DNA of 64,000 nucleotides from Paracerasibacillus soli (GCF_034006335.1 NZ_JAWDIQ010000001.1), one strand, 5' to 3'. Counted from the first letter of the stretch, positions 48,679 to 59,564 are shown. Numbers and translations are program-made. Notes: generated from the sequence alone by a model not told the origin.

Positions 48679-50075
48679 TTAACCGATTGAACCTTCCATT
48701 TCGAACTTAATTAGACGGTTCATTTCAACGGCATATTCCATTGGTAGTTCTTTTGTAAACGGCTCGATAAAGCCCATTACAATCATTTCTGTAGCTTCTT
48801 GTTCTCCTAAACCTCTACTCATGAGATAGAATAGTTGTTCTTCGGATACTTTTGAAACTTTTGCTTCATGCTCTAGTGAAATATTATCGTTGTATACTTC
48901 ATTATATGGAATCGTATCAGAAATTGACTCACTATCCATTAATAACGTATCACATTCAATTGTAGATTTTGCACCATCTGCTTTACGTCCAAAGTGTACA
49001 AGTCCACGATAGTTTACTTTTCCACCTTGTTTTGAAATCGATTTAGACACGATAGAAGAAGATGTATTTGGTGCTAGGTGATGCATTTTAGCTCCAGCAT
49101 CTTGTACCTGACCTCTTCCAGCAAGTGCAATTGATAATGTATATCCTCTTGAACCTTCACCTTTTAGTAGGACTGCAGGATATTTCATTGTTAGTTTTGA
49201 ACCAATGTTTCCATCAATCCATTCCATAGTTGCATTTTCATCACATGTTGCACGTTTCGTAACTAGGTTATATACGTTGTTCGCCCAGTTTTGAATCGTA
49301 GTGTAACGGCAGTATGCGTCTTTCTTAATAAAGATTTCAACAACTGCACTATGCAATGAGTTCGTAGTATAAACAGGAGCTGTACAACCTTCTACATAGT
49401 GTACTGATGCACCTTCATCTACAATAATTAACGTACGTTCAAACTGTCCCATATTTTCCGAATTAATACGGAAATATGCTTGTAATGGTGTTGTTGTTTG
49501 TACACCTGGTGGTACATAAATAAATGATCCACCAACCATACAGCCGAGTTTAACGCAGCAAACTTATTATCAGTTGGTGGAATTACTTTACCAAAATATT
49601 GTTTGAATAAATCTTCATGTTCTTTTAATGCCGTATCTGTATCCAAGAAGATGATTCCCATTTTTTCTAGGTCTTCTTTTAGACTATGATACACAACTTC
49701 TGATTCATATTGTGCAGATACACCAGCAAGATATTTTTGTTCAGCCTCTGGGATACCTAATTTATCAAAAGTACGTTTGATTTCGTCTGGAACTTCATCC
49801 CATGTTTTACCTTGTCTTTCAGAAGGTTTTACATAATAAACGATTTCGTCAAAATCTAATCCAGATAAATCTCCACCCCATTGTGGCATTGGACGCTCGT
49901 AGAAATGCTCTAGTGATTTCAAACGAAAATCAAGCATCCATTGTGGTTCTTCTTTCATACGTGATATTTCTTCAACAACTTTCCGTGTTAGCCCTCTTTC
50001 CGTACGGAAGATAGAAACGTCTTTGTCACGGAAACCATATTTATACTCATCAATTTCTGGCATGTTTTTTGCCAT
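48679..50075 (-). CDS. sufB: Fe-S cluster assembly scaffold SufB (frame break)
   Basis: Cytosolic scaffold of the SufBCD complex, about 465 residues. YKYGFRDKDVSIFRTERGL at the N-terminus and the beta-helix region GGSFIYVPPGVQTTTPLQAYFRIN are typical. Near 49537 one base is missing before GGSFI; its return gives NSAVWSGGSFIY-like sequence. CTAPVYTTNSLHSAVVEIF carries the scaffold cysteine region and SLEHEAKVSKVSEEQLFYLMSRG the C-terminal SufD-contact. Last gene of sufCDSUB. Essential in B. subtilis, so the break is surely an error. Confidence 0.94.
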
Positions 50076-50130
50076 TGTTTAAACAACCTCCTTAAGGTGT
50101 AATGAAAATATTCATGTCGCCATCTATATA

Positions 50131-50559
50131 TTAATGGACACCTTTTTCCATTGCTTTCCAAGCAAGTGTTGCGCATTTTATCCGAGCTGGAAATTGTGAC
50201 ACACCTTGTAAAGCAGCAATGTCACCGAAATCTAACTTTTCAAAGTCAATTTCATCTCCGAGCATCATATGAGAAAATGCTTCAGACATTTTTAATGCTT
50301 CTTCAATAGATTTTCCCTTAATTACTTGTGTCATCATTGACGCGGATGCCATACTAATAGAACATCCTTCACCAACAAATTTCGCTTCATTAATTTTATC
50401 ATCCACGACGGATAATTGTAGTTGAATACGATCCCCACATGTTGGGTTGTTCATTTCAACTGTCAATACTTCTCCATCAAGCGTACCTCGATTTCGTGGA
50501 TTTTTATAATGGTCCATGATGACTTGTCTGTATAATGTATCGAGGTTATTAAAAGACAT
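50131..50559 (-). CDS. sufU: Zinc-dependent sulfurtransferase SufU
   Basis: Cytosolic sulfur acceptor of SufS, 142 residues. Zinc ligands and the active cysteine are in NPTCGDRI, GCSISMASASMM and ARIKCATLAW (Cys, Asp, Cys, Cys). In Gram-positives SufU takes persulfide sulfur from SufS rather than acting as a scaffold. The ATG at 50559 overlaps the repaired sufS end by 11 bp. Confidence 0.94.
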   Translation of the reverse strand: MSFNNLDTLYRQVIMDHYKNPRNRGTLDGEVLTVEMNNPTCGDRIQLQLSVVDDKINEAKFVGEGCSISMASASMMTQVIKGKSIEEALKMSEAFSHMMLGDEIDFEKLDFGDIAALQGVSQFPARIKCATLAWKAMEKGVH

Positions 50560-51767
50560 CACCAAAATACTCCTTCGTTTTTAAGAGTCCTTCAACGAGA
50601 CGGTCTACATCTTTTTCTGTATTATATAAATAAAAACTTGCCGAGCTGTTGCCGTAACATCTAACCATTTCATTAATGGTTGGGCACAATGATGTCCAGC
50701 ACGAATTGCAATTCCCTCCGCATCTAATACAGTGGAAACGTCATGTGGATGTACATCATCGAGGTTAAATGTTACAAGTGCTGCCCGTTTTTTCGGACCG
50801 TAGATTTTCATTCCATCTATTGATTGCAATTTTTCCATCGCGTAGTCTGCTAATTTTTGCTCATGCTCCAAAATTTGTTCCATACCGATTTCATTTAAGA
50901 AATCAATTGCAGCCCCTAGTCCAATTGCCCCAGCAATAATTGGGGTACCACCTTCAAATTTCCATGGAGCTCTTTCCAAGTAGAATCATATAAATCTACA
51001 AAATCAATCATTTCTCCACCAAATTCAACTGGATCCATTTCTTCTAGTAAATTACGTTTTCCATAAAGTACACCAATACCAGTTGGTGCACACATTTTAT
51101 GACCAGAGAACGCATAAAAATCACAGTCCAAATCTTGTACATCTACTTGCATATGTGGAGCACCTTGCGCACCGTCAACAACGATAATCGCACCATGTTT
51201 ATGGGCAATTTCCGTAATTTCTTTAATAGGATTAATCGTGCCTAGTACGTTTGATACGTGTGTCATTGCAACAATTTTCGTTTCTGTTGTAATCGTTTTA
51301 CGCGCATCTTCTAATGTAATCGTACCATCTGGTTGCAAAGGTATATATTTTAATGTCGCACCCGTTACTTTAGCAACTTGCTGCCATGGAATGATATTAC
51401 TATGGTGTTCCATAGGTGTAATAACAATTTCATCACCTTTTTGCAAAAACTTTCTAGCATATCCATATGCAACTGTGTTGATCGAAGTTGTTGTTCCGCG
51501 TGTAAAGATTACTTCCGCGGAACTCTTCGCATTAATAAACCGCCGTACTTTTTCACGGGCACCTTCATATTGGTCTGTTGCCCGCGATCCTAATGTATGT
51601 ACACCACGGTGTACATTCGAATTATCTTGCCTATAGTAACGTTCAACTGCTTCAATTACCGATACAGGCTTTTGTGATGTTGCAGATGAATCAAGATAAA
51701 CTAAAGGATGTCCGTTAACTTCTTGATTTAAGATCGGAAACATTTGCCTGATGGCTATTGTGTCCAT
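50549..51767 (-). CDS. sufS: Cysteine desulfurase SufS (two frame breaks)
   Basis: PLP enzyme of about 406 residues that supplies sulfur for Fe-S clusters. LVYLDSSATSQKP, VHRGVHTLGSRATDQYEGAR, EHHSNIIPWQ, VDGAQGAPHM and SGHKMCAPTG (Schiff-base Lys) are seen, then RAGHHCAQPLM with the persulfide Cys. Adding one C near 50967 gives ELPWKFEGGTPIIAG and one G near 50642 gives ARASFYLYNTEKDVDRLVEG with a stop at 50549. The ATG at 51767 overlaps the sufD stop. Confidence 0.94.
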
Positions 51768-53076
51768 TAGTTAACTTTCCTTTCAATCACTTGTGATAAT
51801 TGTTTCTTAACAGATGGGATTGGTAATTGCGAAACAACTGGCTCTAGGAATCCATGGATAACTAAGCGTTCTGCTTCACTTTGTGTAATTCCACGGCTCA
51901 TTAAATAGTATAGTTGCATTGGGTCTACACGACCAACAGATGCAGCGTGACCAGCCATTACGTCATCTTCTTCAATAAGAAGAATTGGGTTTGCATCCCC
52001 ACGTGCTTTTTCACTTAACATTAATACACGTGATGTTTGTTCAGCATTTGAACCTGATGCACCATTTTCAATTTTACCGATACCATTAAAGATGTTTGTT
52101 GCACTATCCTTCATGACACCATGTTGTAAAATATATCCTTCTGCATTTTTACCCCAATGGATTGTTTTCGCAGTAATATTTTGGATCTGTTTACCGCGAC
52201 CAACAGTTACCGTTTTCGCATGGCAAAGTGAGTTATCGCCAATAAGGTTCGTAATGTTCTCTGAGACAGTATTCCCATCGTTCATTTGACCTAATGCCCA
52301 CTCGATAACAGCATCACGATAAGCTACTCCACGACGATTAATATAAGTAGTTGTTCCTTCAGCGAAATTATCAACTGCACCGTAAGAAATTTTCGCATTG
52401 TTTTGTGCTATTACTTCCGTAACGATATTTGCAACTGTTTCTTCTTTCTCGTTGTTTGAAATATAGTTTTCAACATATGTTAATTTACTATTTTCTTCTG
52501 CTACAACAAGAACGTGGTTGAAATATGCTAGTTCAGGGTCTTCTTGCCAAAAGACAACCTGTAATGGAACGAAATCTCTACATTTTTTGGTACGTATACA
52601 AAGATTCCACCATTCATTAATGCAGCATGTAAAGCTGTCAAACGATGCTCATCAATAGAAACTGCATCTTTCATATAATAACGTTTCACAAGCTCCTCAT
52701 GTTCATTCAAAGCTGTGAATATATCAGTGAAAATAACACCTTTTGCTTTCAATTCATCACTTAATGTTGCATAAGCAACTGTTTGATTACGTTGAATTAG
52801 CAAATTCTCAGGTAAATGTTCAATATCAAAGTAATCCTTTAATTCTTCTGGTAAATGTTCAAGTGATGTTAACTTTTCACCTTCACCAAACTCATGCTTG
52901 AAACGACTGAAATTCCAACGGTTAATATTCGTTTTATCTGGTTTTGGCATTTCTAGTGTTTCAGCTTGTTCTAAGGCTTGAAGGCGCAATTCTTTCATCC
53001 AGTCTGGTTCATTTCTGTCCGCCGAAAACTGGTTAACATAGTCCTTGTTATACGGCAGTTTTGTTTCAACAGTCAT
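51767..53076 (-). CDS. sufD: Fe-S cluster assembly protein SufD (frame break)
   Basis: SufB paralogue of about 436 residues completing SufBC2D. The N-terminal helical part (RNEPDWMKELRLQALE) and beta-helix (LNGG-type GGIFVYVPKNVEI) are followed, after adding one G near 52571, by VPLQVVFWQEDPELAYFNH. The C-terminal part has LIEEDDVMAGHAASVGRVDP with the conserved His. ATG 53076 follows AGGAGGGG. Confidence 0.94.
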
Positions 53077-53092
53077 ATTACCCCTCCTAACC

Positions 53093-53879
53093 TTATGCAT
53101 TTTGCTCGACAACTTCGTCTTGAATACCTAACTCTTCTTTAAGCCACTCGTATCCTTCGTCCTCTAAACGTTTTGCAAGTTCAGGTCCGCCAGATTTTAC
53201 TACACGGCCTTGCATCATAACGTGAACATAATCAGGCTCTATGTAATTTAGCAAGCGTTGGTAGTGTGTAATCATGAGGCAACCAAAGCTTTCATTACGC
53301 ATTTTATTGATACCTTTGGAAACAATCTTTAATGCATCAATATCTAGACCATAAGTCAATCTCATCTAAAATTGCAATTTGTGGTTTCAAAAGCATTAAT
53401 TGAAGAATTTCATTACGTTTTTTCTCTCCACCGGAGAAACCTTCGTTCAAATAGCGTTGCGCCATGTTTTTATCAATTTCTAGATCGTCAAGTACGCCAT
53501 CCATTTCTTTAATAAATTGCATTAAAGGAACCTCGTTACCTTCTCCACGAAGTGCATTCATTGATGAACGTAGAAAATCAGAAGTTGTTACACCGCTAAT
53601 TTCACTCGGGTACTGCATTGCAAGGAATAGACCTGCACGTGCACGTTCGTCAACTTCCATTTCTAGCACGTCTTCACCATCAAGTAAAATGCTACCACTT
53701 GTCACTTCATATTTCGGGTGACCCATGATTGCTGAAGCTAGCGTTGATTTTCCTGTACCGTTCGGTCCCATGACCGCATGGAATTCTCCACCTTTTATCG
53801 TAAGGTTTACACCTTTTAATATCTCCTTATCTTCAATAGAAACATGAAGATCCTTGATTTCTAGTGTTGATGCTGCCAT
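53093..53879 (-). CDS. sufC: Fe-S assembly ATPase SufC (frame break)
   Basis: Soluble ABC-type ATPase of about 261 residues that drives SufB-SufD. Walker A GPNGTGKST near residue 38, signature FSGGEKKRNE near 150, Walker B IAILDEID near 168, then GLDIDALKIV and the switch His in LMITHYQRLL. The break near 53350 falls between ILDEID and GLDIDALK; the exact edit is unclear because the expected Ser is also altered. First gene of the operon. Confidence 0.94.
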
Positions 53880-53919
53880 ATCGATACCTCCAAATACTAT
53901 TGTTATAGTGTATTGAGAA

Positions 53920-53952
53920 AATTTATATTCATTCTCAATTTATTCTCATTAT
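53920..53952 (-). promoter_or_regulatory. Possible Fur-like operator before sufC
   Basis: On the minus strand TGAGAATAAATTGAGAATGAATAT contains two overlapping GAGAAT half-sites, about 50 bp before sufC. Weak similarity to the Gram-positive Fur box. Confidence 0.3.
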
Positions 53953-54095
53953 AATCTTAAAGCATTTCAAATTAATTATCAACTTTTTGATGTCTCATGC
54001 TTTCACACAAAAAGTTTCTGTTACATATGATGATAACACATTTAGAGTATGCGCATACATCAAAATACTTCTTTCTGAGTTTTAACTACATTCTT

Positions 54096-54110
54096 TGATT
54101 CTCATTATCA
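54096..54110 (-). promoter_or_regulatory. Possible Fur box upstream of suf
   Basis: The minus strand reads TGATAATGAGAATCA, differing at two positions from the 7-1-7 core TGATAATnATTATCA. It lies about 220 bp before sufC. Confidence 0.4.
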
Positions 54111-54133
54111 TAGAAATTCCTTAAGATACAAAC

Positions 54134-54169
54134 AAAAAAAAACTGACACTCTCGTATGGAGAGCATCAG
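54134..54169 (-). terminator. Terminator after the 54.2-kb small gene
   Basis: CTGATGCTCTC pairs with GAGAGTGTCAG on the minus strand, then nine T. Confidence 0.85.
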
Positions 54170-54207
54170 AATGGTTTTCTCTAGTATATCGATTGTACTT
54201 TACTTAT

Positions 54208-54378
54208 TTATCTCGGAATTTGGTTATTTATTTCTGCAATTAAAGACTTACTTTTTTCATAATCTTGTTGTCGACGCTTTTCTACTACTAACCGTTTATG
54301 AAAAGCTGTGCCATATTCCTCATACCCCATTTGATGCGACTCCTGCATCGCTCTTTCCATGTCAGACGTAACATTCAT
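54208..54378 (-). CDS. Small hydrophilic protein of unknown function
   Basis: A 56-residue frame starting MNVTSDMERAMQ and continuing with a charged, helical body (GYEEYGTAFHKRLVVEKRR, then YEKSKSLIAEIN). Amino-acid use looks like a real small cytosolic protein, and a strong terminator follows on the same strand. The nearest AAAGGA ribosome site is about 20 bases away, too far for comfort, so the start is uncertain. I do not recognise a family. Confidence 0.5.
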   Translation of the reverse strand: MNVTSDMERAMQESHQMGYEEYGTAFHKRLVVEKRRQQDYEKSKSLIAEINNQIPR

Positions 54379-54575
54379 TTTTAGATCACTATGGATAGTT
54401 GATCATCCTTTCGTTTTGGTTACGATATAAAGCGTAACACGAGACGAAGGGATTACTCAAACTGGAAATAATGCTATTCATTCCTGTAGTGATTCATTTA
54501 TAATACTAGTAAATCAATAACTTGAATTTTTAACCACTTTCTCCTAATTTCTATGTTTATCTTAGCAATCCCCTA

Positions 54576-55435
54576 CTATTTTCCATCTACAGGTACAATT
54601 GCCCCATTATATTCCTTCAATATAAAGTCTTGTATTTCTTTTGAATGTAATACATCTACTAATGTTTTTAAAGCTTTGTTTTCTTTATCTTCAGTACGGA
54701 CTGCAATAACGTTAACGTACGGTGAATCTTTATCTTCAATAAATAATGCATCATTTAATGGACTTAATCCAGCTCCAATTGCATAGTTCGTATTAATTGC
54801 CACAAGCACATGATCTTCCGAATTATAAAATTCCGGTAACAATGCAGGCTCATAATCAGGTGAGAATTTTAGCTTTTTAGGATTTTCTACAATATCATCA
54901 AGTGTAGCATTCGCCTTATCAATTCCATCTTTTAACGTGATCAATCCATTTTCTTCAAATAAAGATAAAATTGGCCGTGGTCTGCGACAGAATTACTCAT
55001 AATAACTTCTGTATTATCATCAATATCATCCAAACTGGCTATGTCCTTTGAATATACACCTAAAGGCTCTACATGGATGCCATCAATATAGTCTAAATCA
55101 TATCCGGTTTTCTCTTTTGTTTCCTCTAAAAAAGGGATGTGTTGGAAATAGTTAGCATCTAATGTACCATTAGCTAAATCATCATTCGGGAATACGTAGT
55201 CTTGATAAGGCTCAATTTCTATTTTTATTCCTTTTTCTGCTAAAATAGGTTTTGCCTTTTCTAATATTTCCGCATGCGGTTCACTTGAAGCTCCGATTAC
55301 TAATTCAACCTGCTCTTGGTTATCACTTTCATTTTTTGCCGATTCTGATTTCCCTTTGTCTTCATCTTTCCCTGTTCCACATGCAGCAAGTGCCAATACG
55401 AGAATAATAGATAAAATTGCAAGTAATTTTTTCAT
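54576..55435 (-). CDS. metQ: Methionine ABC transporter lipoprotein MetQ (frame break)
   Basis: Membrane-anchored substrate-binding protein of about 286 residues. Signal peptide with lipobox LAAC near residue 19; the NlpA-type body shows VIGASSEPHAEILE, DYVFPNDDLANGTLDANYFQH and IHVEPLGVYS. Adding one base near 54974 rejoins VADHGPILSLFEENGLITL. MetQ binds D- and L-methionine. Last gene of metNIQ, controlled by the upstream SAM riboswitch. Confidence 0.93.
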
Positions 55436-55458
55436 TTATATTTCCTCCATGTCGTTTA

Positions 55459-56127
55459 TTATCTTTTATCTAACTTATTTGAAATATAGTCTCCAATTAA
55501 CTGAAAAATAAATACAATGACAACAATTGATATGGTACAAACAAATACAACATCATAGTCTCGGCGTTGAAAACCAAAATAATATGCATAATTCCCTAAT
55601 CCACCAGCTCCAATTACACCTGCCATTGTTGTATAACCAATTAATGCGATTGCTGTAACGGTAATTCCCGAAACTAGCGCAGGCATGGATTCTGGTAATA
55701 ATACCTTCAATATAATTGTTTTAGTTTTTGCTCCCATTGCTTTAGCAGCTTCTACCACCCCTTTATCCACTTCTTTTAAGGCTATTTCTACGAGCCTGCC
55801 ATAAAATGGAGCAGCCCCGATGATTAATGCTGGTAATGCAGCGTTTGGACCTCTGATCGTTCCTACTAGCACATTTGTTACTGGAATTAATAAAAAGATC
55901 AAGATAATAAATGGAATTGCACGAAACACATTTACAAATGCTGCTACAATAAAATGAATATATTTATTTTCCCAAATACCATCTTTCATCGTAAGATAAA
56001 GTAATAATCCGAGTATCAATCCAAAAATAAATGTTCCAATTAATGCAAGAATTGTCATGTAAAATGTTTCATATGTAGCGAGCCATAGTTCATCAAATTT
56101 TACGTTCTCTAATCCGTTAAAGTTCAT
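55459..56127 (-). CDS. metI: Methionine ABC transporter permease MetI
   Basis: Inner-membrane permease of 222 residues with five to six helices. The EAA loop (VVEAAKAMGAKTKTIILKVLLPESMPALVSG) near residue 130 contacts MetN; AGVIGAGGLGNYAYYFGFQRRDYDV follows. The ATG overlaps metN by 11 bp. Intact frame. Confidence 0.95.
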   Translation of the reverse strand: MNFNGLENVKFDELWLATYETFYMTILALIGTFIFGLILGLLLYLTMKDGIWENKYIHFIVAAFVNVFRAIPFIILIFLLIPVTNVLVGTIRGPNAALPALIIGAAPFYGRLVEIALKEVDKGVVEAAKAMGAKTKTIILKVLLPESMPALVSGITVTAIALIGYTTMAGVIGAGGLGNYAYYFGFQRRDYDVVFVCTISIVVIVFIFQLIGDYISNKLDKR

Positions 56128-57147
56128 GTTGTAAAACCTCCACTTCTACCGAGGTCTCATTTTTTATGAACGCAATAGCCTTCTCCATTTCTCCTGTTTC
56201 TCCAATGAATTGTACATATAGCGTTCCGTAAGCCCCCAATTGCGTTTGCGTTATTTTCCCTTGTAAAATATTAATATCTACTGCAAATAGTTTTGCTAGC
56301 TTACTAATTAATGTTTGATTTGTAGTTTCTCCTACAAAATGTAAGCGAGCAATTTTAGCTGTTGGGTTCGCTTGAAACAATCGCTCGAAGTCTGTTTCCT
56401 CGTCTTCTATGCCCATCACTTGTTGTACAAACTTCTTTGTAACAGGTTGTTTCGGTTGTAAGAAAAGATGAAGTACATCACCTTGTTCCACGACTTTACC
56501 ATCTTCCATGACGGCTACGCGGTTACAAACCTTTCGAATGACGTGCATTTCGTGTGTAATCATAATAATTGTTAAACCTAGTCGTTGATTAATGTCCATT
56601 AGTAAATCTAGTATTGCATTTGTTGTTTCAGGATCTAGTGCAGAGGTTGCTTCATCACAGAGTAGTACTTTGGGACGATTTGCTAATGCTCTCGCAATAC
56701 CAACACGTTGCTTTTGCCCGCCACTTAATTGTGATGGGTACGCATTCTCACGACCACTTAATCCCACTAGATTGATAAGTTCCTGTACTCTCTGTTTTAT
56801 TTCTGCTTTTGGCACATTGGCAATTTCCAATGGGAATGCTATATTTTCCGCAACAGTTCGTGACCAAAGTAAATTAAAATGTTGGAAAATCATGCCGATA
56901 TCTCTTCGGGACTTTCTTAACTCTTTCATATTTAAACAGTAATTTCTTGATTATTAATCATGACTTTACCAGTTGTAGGTTCTTCTAATCTATTTAATAA
57001 ACGAATAAACGTACTTTTCCCTGCACCGCTATACCCAATTACCCCAAAAATTTCTCCCTGCTCGATATCCAATGTAATTTCATCGACTGCCGAGATGGAC
57101 TTTTCTTTATCTGTAAAAACTTTACTTAACTTTTCTATTTTAATCAT
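56117..57147 (-). CDS. metN: Methionine ABC transporter ATPase MetN (frame break)
   Basis: Cytosolic ATPase of about 343 residues. Walker A GYSGAGKST near residue 40, signature LSGGQKQRV near 145, Walker B VLLCDEATSALD, switch MITHEMHVI, and a C-terminal NIL regulatory domain that binds methionine for trans-inhibition. Adding one G near 56940 rejoins QEITGLNMKELRKSRRDIGMIFQH. First gene of the operon, behind the S-box. Confidence 0.94.
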
Positions 57148-57178
57148 CGGGATACCTCCTTATAAAAAGCCAGCCAAT

Positions 57179-57214
57179 TAAAAACGCCTTTCTGCTAGAG
57201 AACAGAAAGACGTG
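57179..57214 (-). terminator. Terminator of the SAM riboswitch
   Basis: ACGTCTTTCTG pairs with CAGAAAGGCGT on the minus strand, then TTTT. Confidence 0.9.
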
Positions 57215-57229
57215 TATATTCATCTTCGT

Positions 57230-57347
57230 GTTCCCTCATCTTTCAAAGCATATGCTTTGTAGGAATTAGCACCGTTTTAGAATTTACTTCTAAAGGTTGC
57301 CGCGGTTTACGGGCCTTTCCCTCCACCGCTCTAGATAAGAGACTTTC
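57230..57347 (-). promoter_or_regulatory. SAM-I riboswitch (S-box)
   Basis: On the minus strand CTTATCTAGAGCGGTGGAGGGA, shown here as its blocks CTTATCTAGAG and GGTGGAGGGA, then GGCCCG, CCGCGGCAACC, GGTGCTAATTCC and AAAGATGAG match the S-box core in order. SAM binding should terminate metNIQ transcription. Confidence 0.96.
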
Positions 57348-57389
57348 GTACTATATAAAATTATAAATTTCATTATACGATTATTAATT

Positions 57390-57713
57390 CTATTTGTCAA
57401 ACTCATCTGCAAATAAATGCTTTGCGTATTTTACAAGATAAGTGTATATATTTGCGACAGACTGAAAAGCATATACTTTTTCCTTGATTTCACCATGATC
57501 TATAATAAAAAGACAAGGTACACTTTCAATCTTGTTCTCTTGCATAAAATTAGGATACAAGGAAGCATTCATTTCGTAAAAAATATCTTGATTGTGAGTT
57601 CTTTCAATCTGAGTTAGGATTGATCTTGCCACATGACATGTTCCACAAAATGGCGTATGAATGTAAAGTAGTAAATGCTCTTGTTTTAATGTATCTTCGG
57701 TTATTGGTTTCAA
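57390..57713 (-). CDS. yusE: Thioredoxin-like protein YusE
   Basis: Cytosolic thioredoxin-fold protein of 107 residues. The active-site motif is PFCGTCHVARS (CGTC) near residue 22, and SVPCLFII holds the cis-proline with an extra Cys. It sits 12 bp after yusF on the same strand, as in B. subtilis. Partner proteins unknown. Confidence 0.87.
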   Translation of the reverse strand: MKPITEDTLKQEHLLLYIHTPFCGTCHVARSILTQIERTHNQDIFYEMNASLYPNFMQENKIESVPCLFIIDHGEIKEKVYAFQSVANIYTYLVKYAKHLFADEFDK

Positions 57714-57725
57714 AATATCACCTTG

Positions 57726-58082
57726 CTATGATAAAAAAATTGGATTTACTGAAATATCTTTACTTGCTAATAAGGTAGCTAAAACTTGTTCCGGTGTTGT
57801 CGCTACTTCTTTAAATTCACTATTAATATAGATATGTTCCGCATGTGGCAATTCATAAGCTAGTTGCTTACGCAATTTCATACCAGATTGATCCTCATCC
57901 ACTAGGATATAGACGTCCTTATTGTCTAAATCATGCGTTTCTAACATTTCATCAAAGCGTTCAACACCAAATGTACCATTCGTACAAATGATCTCCAATT
58001 GCTCTGTAATAATTTTTCTGATTTGCTTTTTATCTGTTAAACCTTCGACGATAATCACTTTATCTGATTCATTTGAATCCAT
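57726..58082 (-). CDS. yusF: Toprim-domain protein YusF
   Basis: Small Toprim protein of 118 residues: IIVEGLTDKKQI with the catalytic Glu, then VYILVDEDQSGMKLRKQL with the DxD metal motif. It is close in type to ribonuclease M5 and other nick/nuclease Toprim proteins, but the role is not established. The ATG at 58082 is chosen because GGAGAGG directly abuts an earlier GTG. Confidence 0.87.
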   Translation of the reverse strand: MDSNESDKVIIVEGLTDKKQIRKIITEQLEIICTNGTFGVERFDEMLETHDLDNKDVYILVDEDQSGMKLRKQLAYELPHAEHIYINSEFKEVATTPEQVLATLLASKDISVNPIFLS

Positions 58083-58140
58083 TATATGCACCTCTCCGAA
58101 GACTTTTCAAAATTAAAGCAGGCCATAAACCATTTTGCGC

Positions 58141-58178
58141 AATAAGGCTGACTCTATGTAGGAGTCAGCCTTATATGA
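58141..58178. terminator. Hairpin after gcvH
   Basis: AATAAGGCTGACTC pairs with GAGTCAGCCTTAT. The T tract is short on both strands, so termination strength is uncertain. Confidence 0.6.
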
Positions 58179-58190
58179 TTATATCATGTA

Positions 58191-58577
58191 TTAGTCGTCT
58201 TCTTTAATCATTTCTTCATATTGTTCTGGAGACATTAAATCATCAAATTCTGACTCGTTAGATGGTTCGATAACAATCATCCAAGCTTTTTCATATGGTG
58301 ACTCATTTACAAGTTCTGGACTATCTTCTAACTCTTCATTAACAGCAACTACTTTTCCGCTTAAAGGAGCATAAAGTTCAGAAACTGTTTTAACAGATTC
58401 TACACTACCAAATGGCTCATCAGCTTCTACCTCTTCGCCCACTTCAGGTAATTCTACAAATACGATATCCCCAAGTTCATCTTGGGCAAAATCTGTAATT
58501 CCGATTCTCACTTGATTGTTTTCCTTTTTTATCCACTCATGTTCTTCTGAATAAAATAAGTCCTTTGGTAAATTCAT
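58191..58577 (-). CDS. gcvH: Glycine cleavage system H protein
   Basis: Lipoyl carrier of 128 residues that shuttles methylamine in glycine cleavage and, in Bacillus, relays lipoyl groups to other complexes. FGSVESVKTVSELYAP carries the lipoylated Lys near residue 63. The ATG at 58577 has GGAGGG six bases before it. The other gcv genes are not adjacent. Confidence 0.94.
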   Translation of the reverse strand: MNLPKDLFYSEEHEWIKKENNQVRIGITDFAQDELGDIVFVELPEVGEEVEADEPFGSVESVKTVSELYAPLSGKVVAVNEELEDSPELVNESPYEKAWMIVIEPSNESEFDDLMSPEQYEEMIKEDD

Positions 58578-58677
58578 TTTCATCCCTCCATATGTATCTT
58601 TCCACTTTAAATATACCGTTAAATCCATATAAATGCTAGTATTACATCTAGTACTATACATGCAATTAAAGGATTAT

Positions 58678-59038
58678 TTATCCTAACCAAACTTCTGTGA
58701 ATTGATCCTCTTTAAAGCCAACTGTTACATGTTTACCATCTGTTACAATTGGTCGTTTTAAGAGCATGCCGTCAGATGCTAACACCTCTGCCATTTCTTC
58801 TACAGACATTTTAGGTAACTTCTCCTTCATATTAAGTTCCCGATATTTTTCCCACTCGTATTAAAAAATTTCTTAGTTGGAACATCTTCCATTCCCATCA
58901 GTTCGAGTATTTTTTCCTTTGATGGCGGAGTTTCTACAATATGTATACTTTCAAAATCAAGATTATGTTCTTCTAACCACTTTTCGCCTTTTTACAAGTA
59001 CTACAGTTAGGATACCAATAAAATTCCAATTTCATCAT
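58678..59038 (-). CDS. yusI: ArsC/Spx-family protein YusI (two frame breaks)
   Basis: Thioredoxin-fold protein of about 119 residues. The N-terminus reads LEFYWYPNCSTCKK, so both cysteines of the CxxC are present. Adding one G at 58987 gives KKGEKWLEEHNLDFESIHIVE and one A in the run near 58847 gives SGKKYRELNMKEKLPKMSVEE; it ends VTVGFKEDQFTEVWLG. This resembles Spx and arsenate reductase, but lacks proof of either role. AAGGAG precedes two adjacent ATGs. Too broken to be called as one gene automatically. Confidence 0.87.
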
Positions 59039-59246
59039 ACATCTCTCCTTCTAGCAACATCTTAACATATTCCCTTGGTTGCTTGAAATAAGACAATATC
59101 CAAAAGCAATATTTGCATCAAAATAATGCATTAACAAGTTAATCTTGGTGGTTTTGCGATTATTTGTTTTTTGATTAATATGTCAAAATTCTATTCGTTG
59201 ATGTGTCAATGCTGAACTTATAAATAAAAAGGATGTAGAATAGAAA

Positions 59247-59564
59247 ATGGATTGTGTTTATACCTCTATTATTCTTAATAATTTACACTATTGCAATTAC
59301 GACTGTTTCCGCATATAGTGGTAGTTATAATTTTGAAATTAGATCAAGTGTAGTTAGACCGTATACTCACAAGCTAGCAAAGAAAAAGACAACAAACGAT
59401 GTAAGTGCACGCGCCTTCATATTCAGGTAAGAGTCATCCATCAAATGGGAGAACGTACAAAGATGATTTTAAAACTGTAAGTAAAGAGACTTACAGCGTT
59501 CAAGTAAGTAAGTCGACAGGTTTATGGAGAAGTTGCCAAGGGCAGTGGCAAAATAAAGCAGTAA
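59247..59564 (+). CDS. Small secreted protein beside an ABC exporter (broken frame)
   Basis: Reading across frames gives a signal peptide WIVFIPLLFLIIYTIAITTVSA, a mature start YSGSYNFEIRSSVVRPYTHK, LAKKKTTNDVSA, SYSGKSHPSNGRTYKDDFK, ETYSVQVSK and then VYGEVAKGSGKIKQ. At least one break (near 59423) and probably a second (near 59518) interrupt it, and the start codon is not clear. The mature part of about 80 residues is beta-rich with one or no Cys. It lies 54 bp before an ABC transporter and may be its substrate or partner. I do not recognise a named family. Confidence 0.55.
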
